Shown: positions 13,230 to 14,549 of the stretch, piece by piece
How positions within the stretch are numbered: the first letter of the stretch is position 1
How the letters are laid out: the number at the start of each line of letters is the position of its first letter
Origin: Gemmatimonadota bacterium
GTDB lineage: Bacteria > Latescibacterota > UBA2968 > UBA8231
NCBI GenBank assembly: GCA_002712305.1
Contig: PATE01000064.1
Location: 1-14,549, forward strand
DNA length: 14,549 nucleotides
Direction: 5' to 3'
Notes under the pieces: generated by a model
What the model saw: only the letters and a program-made list of their open reading frames with translations
What the model was told of the DNA's origin: nothing
Databases searched by the model: none
Translations under genes and position numbers: made by a program

Positions 13230-13353
13230 GACATAGGTCGGGGCACAGAGTGGGAAAGACGGCCAGTCGGCAACCTGTCGGACTGTCCGGCGTCCTCCTT
13301 ACACCAGCACAATCGCAAGAACGCCCTCTCGAGGCCGGGACGAACCCACTCAA

Positions 13354-14549
13354 ATGCGACTCGACCGCAAAACGCAGCTTTCCATCGCTTACGCGATCCT
13401 CACGATTCTTCTTCTCCTCGTCATGCAGAGCTACTTCGAGGGGCAGGTCGACACTGTCAAATACAGCGAGTTTCGCGATTGGGTTGTAGAAGGCCGCATC
13501 GCCGAAGCGTACATCGGTAGTGATGACATTTCGGGCAAATACTTCTCCGAGGACGGACAGGGCACCCGAAGTTTCACCGTCACCCGTCTGCCTGATGACG
13601 AATTGATCGGCCTGATGCAGGAGCACGTTCCAGAGTACACCGGCAAACGCGAGAACACCCTGCTCACGTCGCTATTGGGATGGATCCTCCCGGCGTTGTT
13701 CTTCGTCGCCATTTGGATGTTTATGGCGCGTCGTATGGGAGGTGGATCCGGAGGCCTGATGTCGATCGGCAAGAGCAAGGCGAAGGTCTACATGGAGAAG
13801 GGGACGGGGATCACCTTCGAAGACGTAGCCGGGATCGACGAGGCGAAGGAAGAACTCGAAGAGATCGTCGAGTTCCTCAAGACACCAGAGCGTTTTCAAG
13901 CCCTGGGTGGAAAAATCCCGAGAGGTGTCTTGCTGGTCGGATCACCTGGAACCGGCAAGACCCTGCTGGCCAAAGCGGTGGCAGGCGAAGCGGGTGTGCC
14001 CTTTTTCTCGCTCAGTGGATCCGACTTTGTCGAAATGTTTGTCGGTGTGGGCGCGGCACGTGTGAGAGATCTGTTCGAGCAGGCCAAGAAACACGCACCG
14101 GCCATCATCTTCATCGACGAACTTGATGCGCTTGGAAAGGCGCGTGGGGTCGGCTCTTTTGGGGGACACGACGAGCGCGAGCAGACACTGAATCAGCTGC
14201 TCTCCGAGTTGGACGGCTTTGCGACCAATGCTGGCATCATTCTGATGGCCGCGACAAATCGCCCCGAGATCCTCGATCCGGCGCTGCTCCGACCCGGCCG
14301 CTTCGATCGCACCGTCACCGTGGACCGTCCCGACGTCAAGGGTCGCGAGGCGATCCTGCGCATTCACTCCAGAGAGGTCAAACTCGCTGAGGATGCCAAT
14401 CTGCAGCGGCTGGCGGCTCGAACCCCTGGTTTCGCGGGCGCAGATCTGGCCAATGTGATCAACGAGGCGGCGTTGCTCGCCGCTCGCCGAAACAAGGCAG
14501 CGATCACGATGGACGAGTTGAGCGAGGCCGTCGAACGGGCCGTGGCGGG
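13354..14549 (+). CDS. ftsH: ATP-dependent zinc metalloprotease FtsH, N-terminal part (runs off right edge)
   Basis: Codons 1-398 of FtsH, the membrane AAA+ protease that degrades unassembled or regulatory membrane and cytoplasmic proteins, are present. Visible in order: membrane helix 1 (about 10-27), a short periplasmic domain, membrane helix 2 (about 106-125), Gly-rich linker, Walker A GSPGTGKT (196-203), pore loop FVEMFVG (225-231), Walker B IIFIDELD (251-258), [17 protein letters not shown], and the second region of homology with Asn302 and arginine fingers Arg313 and Arg316. The zinc-binding HExxH protease domain lies beyond the window. Walker A has Ser where most FtsH have Pro (GPPGTGKT). 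The start at 13354 puts helix 1 at the usual place. The ATG follows a long structured leader, and no strong ribosome site is seen. Confidence 0.95.
   Translation, partial: MRLDRKTQLSIAYAILTILLLLVMQSYFEGQVDTVKYSEFRDWVVEGRIAEAYIGSDDISGKYFSEDGQGTRSFTVTRLPDDELIGLMQEHVPEYTGKRENTLLTSLLGWILPALFFVAIWMFMARRMGGGSGGLMSIGKSKAKVYMEKGTGITFEDVAGIDEAKEELEEIVEFLKTPERFQALGGKIPRGVLLVGSPGTGKTLLAKAVAGEAGVPFFSLSGSDFVEMFVGVGAARVRDLFEQAKKHAPAIIFIDELDALGKARGVGSFGGHDEREQTLNQLLSELDGFATNAGIILMAATNRPEILDPALLRPGRFDRTVTVDRPDVKGREAILRIHSREVKLAEDANLQRLAARTPGFAGADLANVINEAALLAARRNKAAITMDELSEAVERAVA

Larger units (their letters stand above)
12757..13353. other. About 600 bases without a convincing gene, with several stem-loops
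   Basis: No frame here has both a ribosome site and protein-like composition. The only ATG frame in the first third encodes 34 residues (12836-12940) without a ribosome site. The stretch holds a 13-base motif shared with 7835-7847, a 9-bp stem-loop (13036-13063) flanked by a 14-base direct repeat (13022-13035 and 13087-13100, 12 of 14 identical), a candidate sigma-70 promoter (13078-13106), and two stems in the predicted ftsH leader. I see no tRNA signature (no T-arm GGTTCGA-like block) and nothing resembling SRP RNA or tmRNA. It may hold a small RNA or an eroded gene. Confidence 0.6.

Noticed and set aside
13200-13300. tRNA or other known structured RNA around the 13212-13229 hairpin
   Set aside because: There is no acceptor-stem pairing, no T-arm consensus and no CCA-like end. 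A single 7-bp hairpin is not enough for an RNA gene call.

Overview
The window looks like chromosomal DNA of a Gram-negative bacterium with fairly high GC (about 60% by eye). It carries a periplasmic Spy/CpxP-like protein, a glycosyltransferase of the heptosyltransferase (GT9) class, an anti-sigma factor with a membrane span, and the start of ftsH. The FlhG/MinD-like ATPase is of a type I associate with deltaproteobacteria-like lineages, but the phylum cannot be fixed from this sequence. I see no rRNA, tRNA, CRISPR array, insertion sequence, integrase or phage gene. Most of the window reads as ordinary core or accessory chromosome.

Layout. (1) 1-386, minus strand: the 5' part of an unrecognised gene that runs off the left edge. 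Its upstream region has two copies of an AT-rich dyad lying over a candidate promoter. (2) 559-3587, plus strand: a YhiN/HI0933-family flavoprotein, then an overlapping pair for molybdenum-enzyme maturation (MocA-like cytidylyltransferase and XdhC-like protein). (3) 3668-6221, plus strand: a compact stress-response-type cluster made of an ECF sigma factor, a zinc-motif anti-sigma factor, a Spy/CpxP-like periplasmic protein and a family-16-type methyltransferase. (4) 7811-6247, minus strand: a Nudix hydrolase translationally coupled to a class II-type histone-deacetylase-fold amidohydrolase. It converges on the methyltransferase with only 25 bases between the stops. (5) 8033-12756, plus strand: behind a good sigma-70-like promoter with an adjoining palindrome come a FlhG/MinD-like ATPase, a GT9-like protein lacking the usual acidic residues, a small membrane protein with a Lys/Gly-rich tail, an orphan 2-oxoacid dehydrogenase E2 and a second methyltransferase. 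(6) 12757-13353: about 600 bases without a convincing gene, containing several stem-loops and a candidate ftsH promoter with a long leader. (7) 13354 to the right edge: ftsH, cut inside the AAA+ module before the protease domain.

How the parts may work together. The sigma/anti-sigma/CpxP triad is the clearest functional unit and looks like an envelope- or metal-stress switch. MocA and XdhC are a maturation pair whose client enzyme is not in the window. The ATPase, GT9-like protein and small membrane protein are co-directional and closely spaced, and may form an envelope or polarity module, but that is inference. No complete new defence or mobile system is visible. The points most worth a second look are the GT9-like protein with altered catalytic motifs, the tandem dyad operator at 421-458, the structured leader upstream of ftsH, and the strong intragenic hairpins at 5578-5667.
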